Source: Haloarcula japonica DSM 6131 | GTDB lineage: Archaea > Halobacteriota > Halobacteria > Halobacteriales > Haloarculaceae | DNA: 64,000 bases | NCBI RefSeq assembly: GCF_000336635.1 | Contig: NZ_AOLY01000008.1 | Span: 1-64,000 of the forward strand | Direction of reading: 5' to 3' | In this document: one piece after another, positions 35,693 to 43,789 of the stretch | Layout: every line of letters begins with the position of its first letter | Position numbering within the stretch: position 1 is the first letter of the stretch | Translations under genes and position numbers: made by a program | The notes under the pieces: model-generated | Told to the model about the DNA's origin: nothing | Databases searched by the model: none | What the model saw: the letters and a program-made list of their open reading frames with translations, nothing else

Positions 35693-35811
35693 CCACCGTG
35701 TGGAACCATTTATATCAGGGTCATCCACGCCAGCGGCCATGCGCGAGATTCATGCAAGCAGACGAGGCCATCAGAACGACTATGTACCACCAACGAATAT
35801 CACTAAGTGGT
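35693..35811 (+). promoter_or_regulatory. thi4 promoter and leader with inverted repeats
   Basis: CCAC-CGT-GTGG (35693-35703) lies directly before a TATA element ATTTATATC (35708-35716). Transcription should begin near 35738-35742, giving a leader of about 70 nt, unusual here. The leader contains TACCAC (35785-35790) and GTGGTA (35807-35812), able to pair around the start codon at 35812. Control by a thiamine sensor is possible. I see no match to the TPP riboswitch core. Confidence 0.5.
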
Positions 35812-36744
35812 ATGAGCAATTCCGATTCATTCGAACAGTTCAGCGACGTCGGCGAAGCAGAGGTCACACGCGCTATCGGGCAGGAATGGACCGAGGAGTT
35901 CATGGACTTCTCGGACTCCGATGTCATCATCGTCGGCGGTGGCCCGTCAGGACTGATGGCCGCGAAGGAACTCGCCGAGCGTGGCGTCCAGGTGATGGTC
36001 GTCGAGAAGAACAACTACCTCGGCGGCGGCTTCTGGCTCGGCGGCTTCCTGATGAACAAGGTCACGGTCCGCGACCCGGCCCAGCAGGTGCTGGACGAGC
36101 TCGACGTCGACCACAAGCAGTCCAAGGACAGCGAGGGGCTCTACGTTGCCAACGGGCCGGAGGCCTGTTCGGGGCTCATCAAGGCCGCCTGCGACGCCGG
36201 CGCGAAGATGCAGAACATGACGGAGTTCACCGACATCGTCATCCGTGAGGACCACCGCGTCGGCGGCATCGTGATGAACTGGACGCCGGTCCACGCGCTG
36301 CCCCGAGAGATCACCTGCGTCGACCCCATCGCGGTCGAGGCCGACCTCGTCATCGACGCGACGGGCCACGACGCGATGGCTGTCAAGAAACTCGACGAGC
36401 GCGGCGTCCTGAACGCGCCGGGCCTCGAAGACGAAGCCAGCGGCATGGACCAGACCGACGACGACACCTACGGTGCGCCCGGCCACGACTCGCCCGGCCA
36501 CGACTCCATGTGGGTCGGCGAGAGCGAGGACGCCGTCGTCGAACACACCGGCCTCGCCCACGACGGCCTCGTCGTCACCGGCATGGCGACGGCGACCACC
36601 TACGGCCTCCCGCGCATGGGTCCGACGTTCGGGGCCATGCTCGTCTCCGGCAAGCGCGCCGCGCAGGTCGCGCTTGATGAACTTGAAGTCGACGCCGACC
36701 CCGTCGACGTCACGAGCCGGGACGCCACCCCCGCTGACGACTGA
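35812..36744 (+). CDS. thi4: Thiamine thiazole synthase Thi4
   Basis: 310 residues. The FAD/NAD-type Rossmann start is [22 protein letters not shown] (about residues 38-59), followed by [17 protein letters not shown]. The segment [11 protein letters not shown] carries a Cys where yeast Thi4 has its sacrificial sulfur-donor Cys, so this is probably the single-turnover (suicide) type rather than the sulfide-using His type. An acidic His/Pro/Gly-rich insert ([12 protein letters not shown]) lies near residue 230. It makes the ADP-thiazole precursor of thiamine from NAD and glycine. In-frame ATGs at 35752 and 35782 could extend the protein; 35812 matches the usual haloarchaeal N-terminus. Confidence 0.94.
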   Translation: MSNSDSFEQFSDVGEAEVTRAIGQEWTEEFMDFSDSDVIIVGGGPSGLMAAKELAERGVQVMVVEKNNYLGGGFWLGGFLMNKVTVRDPAQQVLDELDVDHKQSKDSEGLYVANGPEACSGLIKAACDAGAKMQNMTEFTDIVIREDHRVGGIVMNWTPVHALPREITCVDPIAVEADLVIDATGHDAMAVKKLDERGVLNAPGLEDEASGMDQTDDDTYGAPGHDSPGHDSMWVGESEDAVVEHTGLAHDGLVVTGMATATTYGLPRMGPTFGAMLVSGKRAAQVALDELEVDADPVDVTSRDATPADD

Positions 36745-36875
36745 AATCCTCCCACGCCCCTCTGGTCCTTAGACAGTCACTTTTTACTGATTTAGCTGTC
36801 CATCTCGACTAGAATATCGCATTAATACAAACAATTATACAAGAGTATGGGGGATATGTTAGTGATTACCAATCA

Positions 36876-37364
36876 ATGTCTGAAGAGATGCAGCGGAGCG
36901 ACAACCACGGGTCTGACGAGCCAGTCGGCGGTGAGATCGCGGTCCAGCTCTGGAGCCGGCGGCCGGTATGTGGCCCCCGGACGACAGCTATCGACCGTTT
37001 CACCGAGCTCGCTGCAACGGGAGTTGTCGATGACTTCGATATCCAGACGTGGCCCGAGGAAATTTCCGTGTCCCAGCGGAGTGAACACGGCGAGGTGCTG
37101 GAGACTGTCGACCGGTACGAACAGTGGGCGACCGAACGGGGGCTGAGTCTCCGACCACCGTTCGAGACGCGGACCTCGTCGCTACTCGTCGGCGGCAGTA
37201 CGGAGGTGCTGCGACTCCCGATGATAGCCGTCGCCGTTTACGCGGACGATGACTTGGTCGGGGTGTACCCGTGTACTGACGGGGAAACAACGTGGTCTGT
37301 CACCGATTGCATCAACGCGCTCGCGGCTGAATCGACTGCACTTCCGCACGAATCCGCCCGGTGA
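36876..37364 (+). CDS. Conserved haloarchaeal 'HTH domain-containing' protein
   Basis: 162 residues from ATG 36876. Features are VQLWSRRPVCGPRTTAIDRFTELAATGVVDDFDIQTWPEEIS, RYEQWATERGLSLRPPFETR and a C-terminal LPMIAVAVYADDDLVGVYPCTDG. This is a family found many times per haloarchaeal genome and often labelled as an HTH-domain protein, though I see no clean helix-turn-helix. It is soluble, with function unknown. The upstream region is AT-rich (ATTAATACAAACAATTATAC, about 36821-36840). It lies between thi4 and an iron-type transporter gene with no obvious link to either. Confidence 0.72.
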   Translation: MSEEMQRSDNHGSDEPVGGEIAVQLWSRRPVCGPRTTAIDRFTELAATGVVDDFDIQTWPEEISVSQRSEHGEVLETVDRYEQWATERGLSLRPPFETRTSSLLVGGSTEVLRLPMIAVAVYADDDLVGVYPCTDGETTWSVTDCINALAAESTALPHESAR

Positions 37365-37453
37365 CGGGCCCTTCGTCGCGGCCCAGTCTGTCACCGTCGG
37401 TGTTGTGTCGGAGACCCCCTACCCACTGTGCTTGAACTGCTGACGCATCATAC

Positions 37454-37469
37454 TTTAGGCCAGCCAAAA
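37454..37469. promoter_or_regulatory. Upstream DtxR/IdeR-like operator (imperfect)
   Basis: TTTAGGCCAGCCAAAA is an imperfect inverted repeat (TTTAGG / CCaAAA) of the iron-dependent repressor type, 34 nt centre-to-centre upstream of a better copy at 37488-37503. The TATA-like region lies between the two. Confidence 0.6.
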
Positions 37470-37487
37470 TAATAACGTTTTTGTATT

Positions 37488-37503
37488 TTTAGGTAAGCCT
37501 AAA
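37488..37503. promoter_or_regulatory. DtxR/IdeR-like operator at the transcription start of the ABC binding-protein gene
   Basis: TTTAGGTAAGCCTAAA has perfect 6-bp arms (TTTAGG / CCTAAA) around TAAG, close to the known metal-dependent repressor consensus TTAGGTTAGCCTAA. It covers the expected transcription start, two bases before an ATG at 37506, so bound repressor should block initiation when iron is plentiful. Confidence 0.75.
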
Positions 37504-37505
37504 AC

Positions 37506-37520
37506 ATGGCCAACTCATGA
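37506..37520 (+). other. Minimal upstream ORF (Met-Ala-Asn-Ser-stop) overlapping the real start
   Basis: ATG GCC AAC TCA TGA begins at 37506, two bases after the operator and about 26 nt from an AT-rich TTTTTGTAT promoter core. Its TGA overlaps the real ATG at 37517 as ATGA. On a leaderless transcript this 4-codon ORF would be read first, and termination would place the ribosome at the main start. Confidence 0.5.
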
Positions 37521-38695
37521 CAGATGAAAAATCGATCACACGGAGAACATATATCGAAGGCAGTGGGGCAGCACTGCTTGCCGGCGCACTGGCGGGTTGT
37601 TCCGAGGACACGACATCTGCCGGCCGAGCGAACGAGTCGAGTCCAGCCATTGAATCGGAAACAGTTGAGAGGTCCGGCACGGTAACAGGCGATTCCTACA
37701 ACGTTTCCATGGAACCGATGGGTGAGGTCCAGTTCGACGGCCCGCCGGAGACTTGGGTCGCTCTTCTGGGAAGCTACGCCGACATGGGATTTGCGCTCGG
37801 CGCGGGCCAGACTATCGGGACGCAACTCCCCTACAGATACGCGACGCACTTCTACGAGGAACTTCCTGACGTTACCTATGATCCCGACTCAGTCACGACG
37901 CTGTATCAGAGTGGAAGCGTCGACAAGGAGCGGTTCTACGAGATGGACGCGGACCTCCATTTCATGGAGCCGAACCAGCTCATCTACTGGTACGACTGGG
38001 ATGAGGCGGATGTCGAAGAGATCGCCGAGAACGTCGCCCCCTTTTTCGGGAATTTCATCCGCCGGCGCAGTGACGACTGGCATCAGAACTACCGGTACTA
38101 CACACTGTATGAGGCCTTCGAAAAGGTGGCGCAGGTATTCCGGAGAACCGACCGGTTTGCGGCGTTTGAAAGCCTCTACGAGGATTTCATCGGGGATATC
38201 ACTGGCCGGCTTCCCCCAAAATCGAATCGGCCGCGGTCGCTCTTGGTGTATCCCGCTGACGAATCTGCCACCGCGTTCTACCCGTACCGGCTCTACGAGG
38301 GCGGCGTCAGCAAGAAGCAGTTCCGTGATCTGGGCCTGCGAGACGCCTTCGCCGGCTCCGACGTAGCCAACTACTCGGGCGACGGGTCGACGATGGACCT
38401 CGAAACGCTGCTCGAAATCGACCCCGACGCCCTCATCGTGCGGGGGCAGGAGCAGAAAACCGACGAGGAATTTCGGGAGTCGGTCGTCGAAAAACTCCAG
38501 GCCGATTCGGTCGCAAGTGAGATTACGGCGGTCCAGGAGAACGCGATCCACCGCGGCGGCTACCTGGATCAGGGACCGATCATCAACCTGTTCCAGACCG
38601 AACTGGCGGCCCAGCGCATCTATCCGGACGTGTTTACCGAAGACGAACTGTTCGACCGGCAACGGGTCGCCGACATCATCACTGGCGACATCTGA
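37517..38695 (+). CDS. Iron(III)-type ABC transporter substrate-binding lipoprotein
   Basis: 392 residues. The N-terminus ITRRTYIEGSGAALLAGALAGC is a twin-arginine signal with a lipobox Cys at about residue 28, so it is exported folded and lipid-anchored outside the membrane. The mature part is a periplasmic-binding-protein fold of the FepB/siderophore type (VALLGSYADMGFALGAGQTIG, LETLLEIDPDALIVRGQEQ, DQGPIINLFQTELAAQ). The ABC permease and ATPase are not next to it, so they lie elsewhere. Two DtxR-like operators upstream support an iron or siderophore substrate. The start at 37517 is fixed by the frame and by an overlapping 4-codon upstream ORF. Confidence 0.9.
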   Translation: MTDEKSITRRTYIEGSGAALLAGALAGCSEDTTSAGRANESSPAIESETVERSGTVTGDSYNVSMEPMGEVQFDGPPETWVALLGSYADMGFALGAGQTIGTQLPYRYATHFYEELPDVTYDPDSVTTLYQSGSVDKERFYEMDADLHFMEPNQLIYWYDWDEADVEEIAENVAPFFGNFIRRRSDDWHQNYRYYTLYEAFEKVAQVFRRTDRFAAFESLYEDFIGDITGRLPPKSNRPRSLLVYPADESATAFYPYRLYEGGVSKKQFRDLGLRDAFAGSDVANYSGDGSTMDLETLLEIDPDALIVRGQEQKTDEEFRESVVEKLQADSVASEITAVQENAIHRGGYLDQGPIINLFQTELAAQRIYPDVFTEDELFDRQRVADIITGDI

Positions 38696-38788
38696 GTAGA
38701 CCGGCTCACTGTTCGGATAGCCGTCTGTCAGCAGCTGTGAACCGCCGAGACGCAAACGGTATTACTCGGCGGTACCACTGACAAATAC

Positions 38789-39550
38789 ATGGAGTCCGTG
38801 ACGCTGTACCGCGCCCCGACGACGGTCGCCGACGCCGACGCCATCGCCGACTGGCTCGACGTGCGGGTCGACGCCGAGGTTTCCGTCCGGGACCGGTTTC
38901 TCTCGCTGCACGGCAACTCGGACCTGGCGGAGCCCTTCGCGGAGGCGCGGGTCCTCTCGCCGTACGACCGTGAAACCGGGAACACGATGCTGGGTATCGT
39001 CCGGTACGAGGAGCGAGCGCTGGAGTCGCCAGAGCGGGCCGGCGGTGTCATCTATGACGGGCTAGCGGTCCAGCGGGCGCTCCACGAGCGAATCCCCGAG
39101 TCCGAGCGCTCGCTGGACCATCTTCACGTCCCGCTGCTGGACCGCGTCGTCGGGACCTGGGGCGACCACGACGGCCGCTGGCACAAGCGCGTACACGTCC
39201 TCGGCCAGCCCGCGGTCGTCTCGGTACCGGGGCTCTACGAGGCCCCCGCAAAGCCCGAGCAGTACTACAAGGAACAGCAGAAACACGCCCTCCTCTCCGG
39301 CGGCGCACCGCCTCGTGAGGTGCTCGAAAACGAGGTCGAGGGCGAGTTCCTCGTCGAGGACGACCCGCGGACGACCGACGCACTCAAGGGGTACGTCCTG
39401 CAGGCCTACCACTACCTCGACACCGGCGAGGCGTTCTGTGATGAGGAGACCTGCCGGCTCCACAATCCCCACCGCCAGCCCGGCGTCGTCGCCGCCCAGC
39501 TCCGAGAGCCCGAATTCTGCCCGGAGCACGCTGAACAGTATCGGCCGTAG
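38789..39550 (+). CDS. DUF6775-like archaeal protein with C-terminal Cys/His cluster
   Basis: 253 residues. The segments VSVPGLYEAPAKPEQYYKEQQ (about residue 144) and AFCDEETCRLHNPHRQPG...FCPEHAEQY at the C-terminus recall the archaeal family DUF6775, described as putative metallopeptidases; that match is from memory and moderate. The Cys/His cluster could bind zinc, but I see no HExxH motif, so peptidase activity is not supported here. It is soluble. It is convergent with a methyltransferase gene 21 nt away. ATG 38789 is the only early start. Confidence 0.68.
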   Translation: MESVTLYRAPTTVADADAIADWLDVRVDAEVSVRDRFLSLHGNSDLAEPFAEARVLSPYDRETGNTMLGIVRYEERALESPERAGGVIYDGLAVQRALHERIPESERSLDHLHVPLLDRVVGTWGDHDGRWHKRVHVLGQPAVVSVPGLYEAPAKPEQYYKEQQKHALLSGGAPPREVLENEVEGEFLVEDDPRTTDALKGYVLQAYHYLDTGEAFCDEETCRLHNPHRQPGVVAAQLREPEFCPEHAEQYRP

Positions 39551-39571
39551 CCGTTCGACCCACCACACCCG

Positions 39572-40222
39572 TCAGGACACGGTCCCACTCAGCAGGCCGA
39601 GGTACCCCCCGGCGAAGGTCTCGTAGCGCCTGTCGACCGTCCGCTCGGTGAGTCGCTCGCGGGCCGCCCGCACCCGCCGCTCGAACGCGCTGGCGTGTGA
39701 CCGCGTCGAGAGCCGCGTCCCTGGCGCGGAGAGGCGGACGAACCCCTCGAACACGAGATTCAACGGCACGGCGAGGGCGCTGGGGCTCCGCTGGAAGTTC
39801 AGCAGGGCGACACGGCCGCCGGGGGCGACGCAGTCACACCACGCGTCGACCGCCCCCGCGGGGTCCTCGAAGATGCCGGCGACGAACGTCGCGAGCACGG
39901 CATCGGCATCCCGAATCGGCGGGCGGGCGGCATCGGCCTGTACGTAGTGTACGCTCTCGCCCGTCCGCGCGCATCGCTCGCGTGCGTGGTCGAGCATTTC
40001 CTGCGTCACGTCGATGCCGACGACCCGGCCCGACGGGCCGACTCGTTCCCGGAGGTGGGGCACGTTCGCGCCCGTGCCACACCCCATTTCGACGACGGTG
40101 TCACCGGGTGCAAGCGCCAGCGCCTCCGCCGTTCGAGCGCGCCAGGACGCCACACCGGGGGCACTCGCCAGCCAGTCGTACACTTGTGCCCACCGGCCGT
40201 AGAACGACTGCGCGTCGGTCAC
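39572..40222 (-). CDS. Class I SAM-dependent methyltransferase
   Basis: 216 residues. Motif I VVEMGCGTGANVPHLRERVG (about residues 43-62), post-I GRVVGIDVTQEMLDHARERC and motif IV ADAVLATFVAGIF match the UbiE/Methyltransf_25 group. The second half (FQRSPSALAVPLNLVFEGFVRLSAPG) may be a lipophilic-substrate lid. It overlaps the end of the HTH-ThiN gene by four bases (40219-40222) and so forms the third gene of a dcd operon. The substrate is unknown. Confidence 0.88.
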   Translation of the reverse strand: MTDAQSFYGRWAQVYDWLASAPGVASWRARTAEALALAPGDTVVEMGCGTGANVPHLRERVGPSGRVVGIDVTQEMLDHARERCARTGESVHYVQADAARPPIRDADAVLATFVAGIFEDPAGAVDAWCDCVAPGGRVALLNFQRSPSALAVPLNLVFEGFVRLSAPGTRLSTRSHASAFERRVRAARERLTERTVDRRYETFAGGYLGLLSGTVS

Positions 40223-41115
40223 AGGATTTCGCGGGCGGTTTCGGCGACCGCGACGGCGTCATCGCCGAGCAGGTACACTACCGGTTCGATCCCCATCGCG
40301 CCGGTGTGATAGAGCACGTCAGCAGCCGGGTCGTCAGCCAGTGCGGCCGCAACGGCCGGCTCAACGCTCTCCTCGGCGTCGAACTCGACGACGGTGAGGC
40401 CCGCGTCTCGGAGCGTGGCCACGACAGACTCGTCGTAGCGGACGTTCAACACCGCGCGGGCGTCGCTCCCGGCGGCCCGCGCCGCCAGCAACAGCGTCGC
40501 GACGTGCTCGCTGACGCCGAACTCCGGGTCCGCCGGAATCGTGGCCCGTCCTTTCACGTCGAGAATCCGCCCCGGGACGGCGGCCACATCGTCGATGCTG
40601 CCGGCGTCAGGGAGACACTGAACGAGGTTCGACCCCACCGCCGGGATGAGCGTCGCGAACCCGCTGGTGTTTTCCAGCACGCTGAGCCCGCGCCGCACCG
40701 ACGCGAGCGTCCGTTCGGCCGACCGGAGCTGTGAGTCCGGGTCGTGAACGGCGAACTCGTCGTCGTAATCGCCCAGTTCCGGGACTGCGCCCTCGTGTAT
40801 CTGTGCCAGCACGCCACCCTGTTCGAGTTCACGGATGAACACTTCCGTCTCGACCAGCGCCTGAACGGAACTCATATCACCATCCGCCAGCCCGTCAGCC
40901 AGCCGCTCGACCAACTCTTCCAGCCCGCGGTGGGCCAGCAGGTCCTCGTGGCGCGCCACGTCGCCGTGGACGTACTTCGACACCGCGCTCTGGCTGATTC
41001 CCAGCAAGTCGGCGACTTCGGACTGGGTCAGCCCGCGCTCTCTGAGGGCGTCGGCCAGCAGCGAGCGAAACGTCGGCAGGAAGTCGTCGACGACGATCTC
41101 CTCGATAAATCGCAC
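40219..41115 (-). CDS. HTH-ThiN domain regulator (ThiR-like), first copy
   Basis: 298 residues. An N-terminal helix-turn-helix (about residues 14-52; LRERGLTQSEVADLLGISQSAVSKYVHG) is followed by a helical linker and a ThiN domain (about 130-298; VGSNLVQCLPDAGSIDDVAAVPGR, PADPEFGVSEHVATLLL, HTGAMGIEPVVYLLG). Fused to an HTH, the ThiN (thiamine phosphate synthase) domain is thought to sense thiamine phosphate, as in archaeal ThiR. The start is a GTG at 41115 that shares one base with the dcd stop. A second copy is at 47433, and thi4 lies 3.5 kb away. Confidence 0.87.
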   Translation of the reverse strand: MRFIEEIVVDDFLPTFRSLLADALRERGLTQSEVADLLGISQSAVSKYVHGDVARHEDLLAHRGLEELVERLADGLADGDMSSVQALVETEVFIRELEQGGVLAQIHEGAVPELGDYDDEFAVHDPDSQLRSAERTLASVRRGLSVLENTSGFATLIPAVGSNLVQCLPDAGSIDDVAAVPGRILDVKGRATIPADPEFGVSEHVATLLLAARAAGSDARAVLNVRYDESVVATLRDAGLTVVEFDAEESVEPAVAAALADDPAADVLYHTGAMGIEPVVYLLGDDAVAVAETAREIL

Positions 41116-41702
41116 TATTGGTCGCCTCCGAACTCTCTGTCTCCCTGTATCTTGCTCGCCTGCGGTCCGGACTGGCCCTGGTACTTCGAGCCGCGCTCGG
41201 CCCCGTACGGACGGTCAGCGGGCGTCTTGAGTTCGGTGAACGTGAGCTGGGAGATTCGCATGCCGGGCGTGAGCGCGACCGGTGCGGTGCCGAGGTTCGA
41301 CAGTTCGAGCGTGATCTGCCCCTCGTAGCCGGGGTCGCACAGGCCGGCCGTCGCGTGCACAACAATCGCAAGCCGACCTAGCGACGAGCGCCCTTCGACG
41401 TGGGCGATGAGGTCGTCGGGGATGGCGACCCGTTCGTGGGTCGTCCCCAGTACGAAATCGCCGGGATGGAGAATGAACTCCCCGCCCTCCTCGATGACGG
41501 TTTCCTCGACGTAATCAGCGACTTCATCCTCGGAGTTCGGGTGAATACAGGGGATGTTAGCGTGCTGGAACTCCAAGAACTCATGCCCGAGACGGAGGTC
41601 GACGCTGGCCGGCTGGATCTGGATATCCGGGTCGTCAAGTGGTTCGACGACGAGGTCACCCTGTTCCAGCCGTCGGAGAATATCCGCATCTGAGAGTATC
41701 AT
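41115..41702 (-). CDS. dcd: dCTP deaminase
   Basis: 195 residues. The signatures are [63 protein letters not shown] with the catalytic Glu, and TPGMRISQL. It deaminates dCTP to dUTP (or on to dUMP in bifunctional archaeal relatives) for dTMP supply and low dUTP. The ATG at 41702 has a minus-strand GGGAGTTTAGG promoter core at about 41727-41737, so the message should be leaderless. It is the first gene of dcd / HTH-ThiN / methyltransferase, with stop and next start sharing one base. Confidence 0.95.
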
Positions 41703-41730
41703 GAGAGTGGCGTGTGCGGCCGGAAGCCTA

Positions 41731-41800
41731 AACTCCCCGATTCTCAGGAGGCCACGACGGGGAGTTCCGCAGGAGGAACGTGCGGACGCTGGAGAGCGTC
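41731..41800. other. Three consecutive perfect hairpins between dcd and pth2 (possible structured RNA)
   Basis: Hairpin 1: AACTCCCCG (41731-41739) with CGGGGAGTT (41758-41766). Hairpin 2: TCCGCA (41766-41771) with TGCGGA (41781-41786). Hairpin 3: GACGCT (41785-41790) with AGCGTC (41795-41800), loop GGAG. They are head to tail with almost no spacer inside the 195-nt dcd-pth2 intergenic region. No convincing peptide is encoded. A small RNA or the remnant of an IS200/IS605-type end are both possible. Confidence 0.5.
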
Positions 41801-41865
41801 TCCGGGGTGTGCTCGGCCACGGCGTATGTACTCTGTGGTATGTGCAACCGTGGAGGGAGTCCGAC

Positions 41866-41874
41866 GGGAGTTTA
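41866..41874 (+). promoter_or_regulatory. pth2 promoter core, mirror image of the dcd promoter
   Basis: GGGAGTTTA lies about 28 nt before the pth2 ATG at 41898. The same nine bases occur inverted at 41729-41737 before dcd, so the two divergent genes share an identical BRE/TATA core. Confidence 0.65.
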
Positions 41875-41897
41875 AGTACGGGTGGCCATGTACTCAT

Positions 41898-42236
41898 ATG
41901 AAGCAGGCTATCGTCGCGCGGGCCGACATCGGCATGGGCGAGGGCAAGCTCGCCGCCCAGGTTGCCCACGCCTCGCTGTCGGCCTACGAGGACGCCGGCC
42001 CGAAGCCCCGGAAAGCCTGGAAGGGCGCGGGGCAGAAGAAAGTCGTCCTGAAGGCCACCAGCGAGTCCGAGCTGTTCGAACTCGCGGACGTGGCCGAGCG
42101 CGAAGGCCTGCCGCATGCGGTCGTCCGGGACGCTGGCCACACACAGCTCGATCCGGGGACTGTTACGGCACTCGCCGTCGGCCCCGCCGAGGACGAGCTG
42201 GTGGACCGCGTCACCGGCGACCTGCCGCTGTTCTGA
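41898..42236 (+). CDS. pth2: Peptidyl-tRNA hydrolase Pth2
   Basis: 112 residues, the normal size for the archaeal/eukaryotic Pth2 fold. [30 protein letters not shown] carries the conserved Lys and His, and [28 protein letters not shown] the catalytic Asp and Thr region. It releases peptides from stalled peptidyl-tRNA in the cytosol. ATG 41898 is supported by the GGGAGTTTA core 28 nt upstream. It precedes psmA by 69 nt on the same strand, which has its own TATA. Confidence 0.96.
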
Positions 42237-42305
42237 GGGCAGCGGCCCGCGATACGGTTATATAAGAGCAACCCTAACCTCAGGTGAACAACAACACGAT
42301 ACATT

Positions 42306-43040
42306 ATGCAAGGAAACGAACAACAGGCCTACGACCGCGGGATCACTATCTTCTCCCCGGACGGACGCCTCTATCAGGTCGAGTATGCACGAGAAGCCGT
42401 CAAGCGCGGGACCGCCAGCGTGGGGGTCCGCACCGAGGACGGCGTGGTCATCGCCGCCGACCGCCACGCCCGGTCGCCACTCATCGAGCGCGACAGCATC
42501 GAGAAGATCCACGAGATCGACTCCCACGTCGGCGTCGCCAGCGCGGGCCACGTGGCCGACGCGCGCCAGCTTATCGACGTTGCGCGCCGGCAGTCACAGG
42601 TCAACCGCCTGCGCTACGACGAGCCGGCCTCCGTCGAGTCGCTGACTAAGGAAATCACGGACTACATCCAACAGTACACCCAGACCGGCGGCGCACGCCC
42701 GTTCGGTGTGGCGCTGCTGGTCGCCGGTATCGAGGACGGCGAACCGCGCCTCTTCGAGACGGACCCCTCGGGGACGCCCTACGAGTGGCAGGCCGTCGCC
42801 ATCGGTGGCTCCCGCGAGGACATCCAGTCGTTCCTGGAAGACGAGTACGCCGAAGGGATGGACCTCGAAGGCGGCATCGAACTCGCGCTCCGGGCGCTGG
42901 CCTCGGTCAACGAGGACGGCCTCGACGCGACCGGTGTCGACATCGCCACCATCGACGTGGAAAGCGAGCAGTTCGAAAAGCTCGCCGAGGACGACATCGC
43001 CGAGCGGCTCGAAGAGTTCGAGCTCGGAGGTGAGGAATAA
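42306..43040 (+). CDS. psmA: Proteasome alpha subunit
   Basis: 244 residues. The alpha signature YDRGITIFSPDGRLYQVEYA (about residues 9-28) forms the gate helix H0 region, followed by GVVIAADRHARSPL and VGVASAGHVADARQLID. It forms the outer, non-catalytic heptameric rings of the 20S proteasome and docks the PAN/Cdc48 ATPases. The promoter GGTTATATAAGAG (about 42256-42268) gives a leader of about 15-20 nt. The stop codon overlaps the psmB ATG (TAATG), so the two subunits are translationally coupled. Confidence 0.97.
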   Translation: MQGNEQQAYDRGITIFSPDGRLYQVEYAREAVKRGTASVGVRTEDGVVIAADRHARSPLIERDSIEKIHEIDSHVGVASAGHVADARQLIDVARRQSQVNRLRYDEPASVESLTKEITDYIQQYTQTGGARPFGVALLVAGIEDGEPRLFETDPSGTPYEWQAVAIGGSREDIQSFLEDEYAEGMDLEGGIELALRALASVNEDGLDATGVDIATIDVESEQFEKLAEDDIAERLEEFELGGEE

Positions 43041-43732
43041 TGTACGACCCCGAGAACCGACTGACTGACGCCTACGATCCCGAAGTCGGCACGCTGCCGA
43101 ACGAGGACGGCGGCCGCGACGAGGAGAACGTCGTCAAGACCGGAACGACCACCGTCGGCCTCTCGACGGAGAACGGCGTCATCATCGCGACGGACCGGCG
43201 CGCCTCCCTCGGTGGCCGCTTCGTCTCGAACAAGCAGGTCCAGAAGGTCGAGCAGATCCACCCGACGGCCGCGATGACGCTGGTCGGCAGCGTCGGCGGG
43301 GCCCAGTCGTTCATCCGCTCGCTTCGCGCCGAGGCCGACCTCTACGAGGTCCGCCGCGACGAACCGCTCTCGATTCACGCGCTGGCGACGCTCGCGGGCA
43401 ACTTCGCCCGCGGCGGCCCGTACTTCGCCATCAACCCCATCGTGGGCGGCGTCGACGAAGAGGGCAGCCACGTCTACAGCGTCGACCCCGCCGGCGGCGT
43501 GCTCGAAGACGACTACACCGTCACCGGCTCCGGGACGATGGTCGCGACGGGGACCATCGAGGGGCAGTACGACCCCGAGATGAGCCTCTCCGAGGCGCGT
43601 GACCTGGCGATCCGCGCAGTCAACGCCGCGGCCGAGCGTGACACCGGGTCCGGTAACGGCGTCGTGCTTGCCGAAATCACCGACGAGGGCGTCGAGATCG
43701 ACGCCTTCGATGACTACGAGTCGGCCGAATAA
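43040..43732 (+). CDS. psmB: Proteasome beta subunit (precursor)
   Basis: 230 residues. A propeptide of about 35 residues precedes the autocleavage site Gly35-Thr36 in KTGTTTVGLS, so Thr36 becomes the N-terminal nucleophile. The catalytic Asp (IIATDRRAS) and the Lys of QVQKVEQI correspond to Asp17 and Lys33 of the Thermoplasma enzyme. It forms the inner catalytic rings. It overlaps psmA by one base. A T-rich stretch (AGTTTTCTGCTTCTTT) follows the stop and could end the transcript. Confidence 0.97.
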   Translation: MYDPENRLTDAYDPEVGTLPNEDGGRDEENVVKTGTTTVGLSTENGVIIATDRRASLGGRFVSNKQVQKVEQIHPTAAMTLVGSVGGAQSFIRSLRAEADLYEVRRDEPLSIHALATLAGNFARGGPYFAINPIVGGVDEEGSHVYSVDPAGGVLEDDYTVTGSGTMVATGTIEGQYDPEMSLSEARDLAIRAVNAAAERDTGSGNGVVLAEITDEGVEIDAFDDYESAE

Positions 43733-43789
43733 CTCGGCTGTCCCAGTTTTCTGCTTCTTTGCGGTCGGTTATCAGCAGCCAGTGGCTAC

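Noticed and set aside
35655-35811. TPP riboswitch before thi4
   Set aside because: I could not find the conserved CUGAGA and ACCUGAU-type core segments in the leader; only the inverted repeats were seen.
41712-41897. Possible N-terminal extension of pth2 through the hairpin region
   Set aside because: The conserved Pth2 N-terminus starts at 41898 with a promoter core 28 nt upstream; the extension has no family resemblance.
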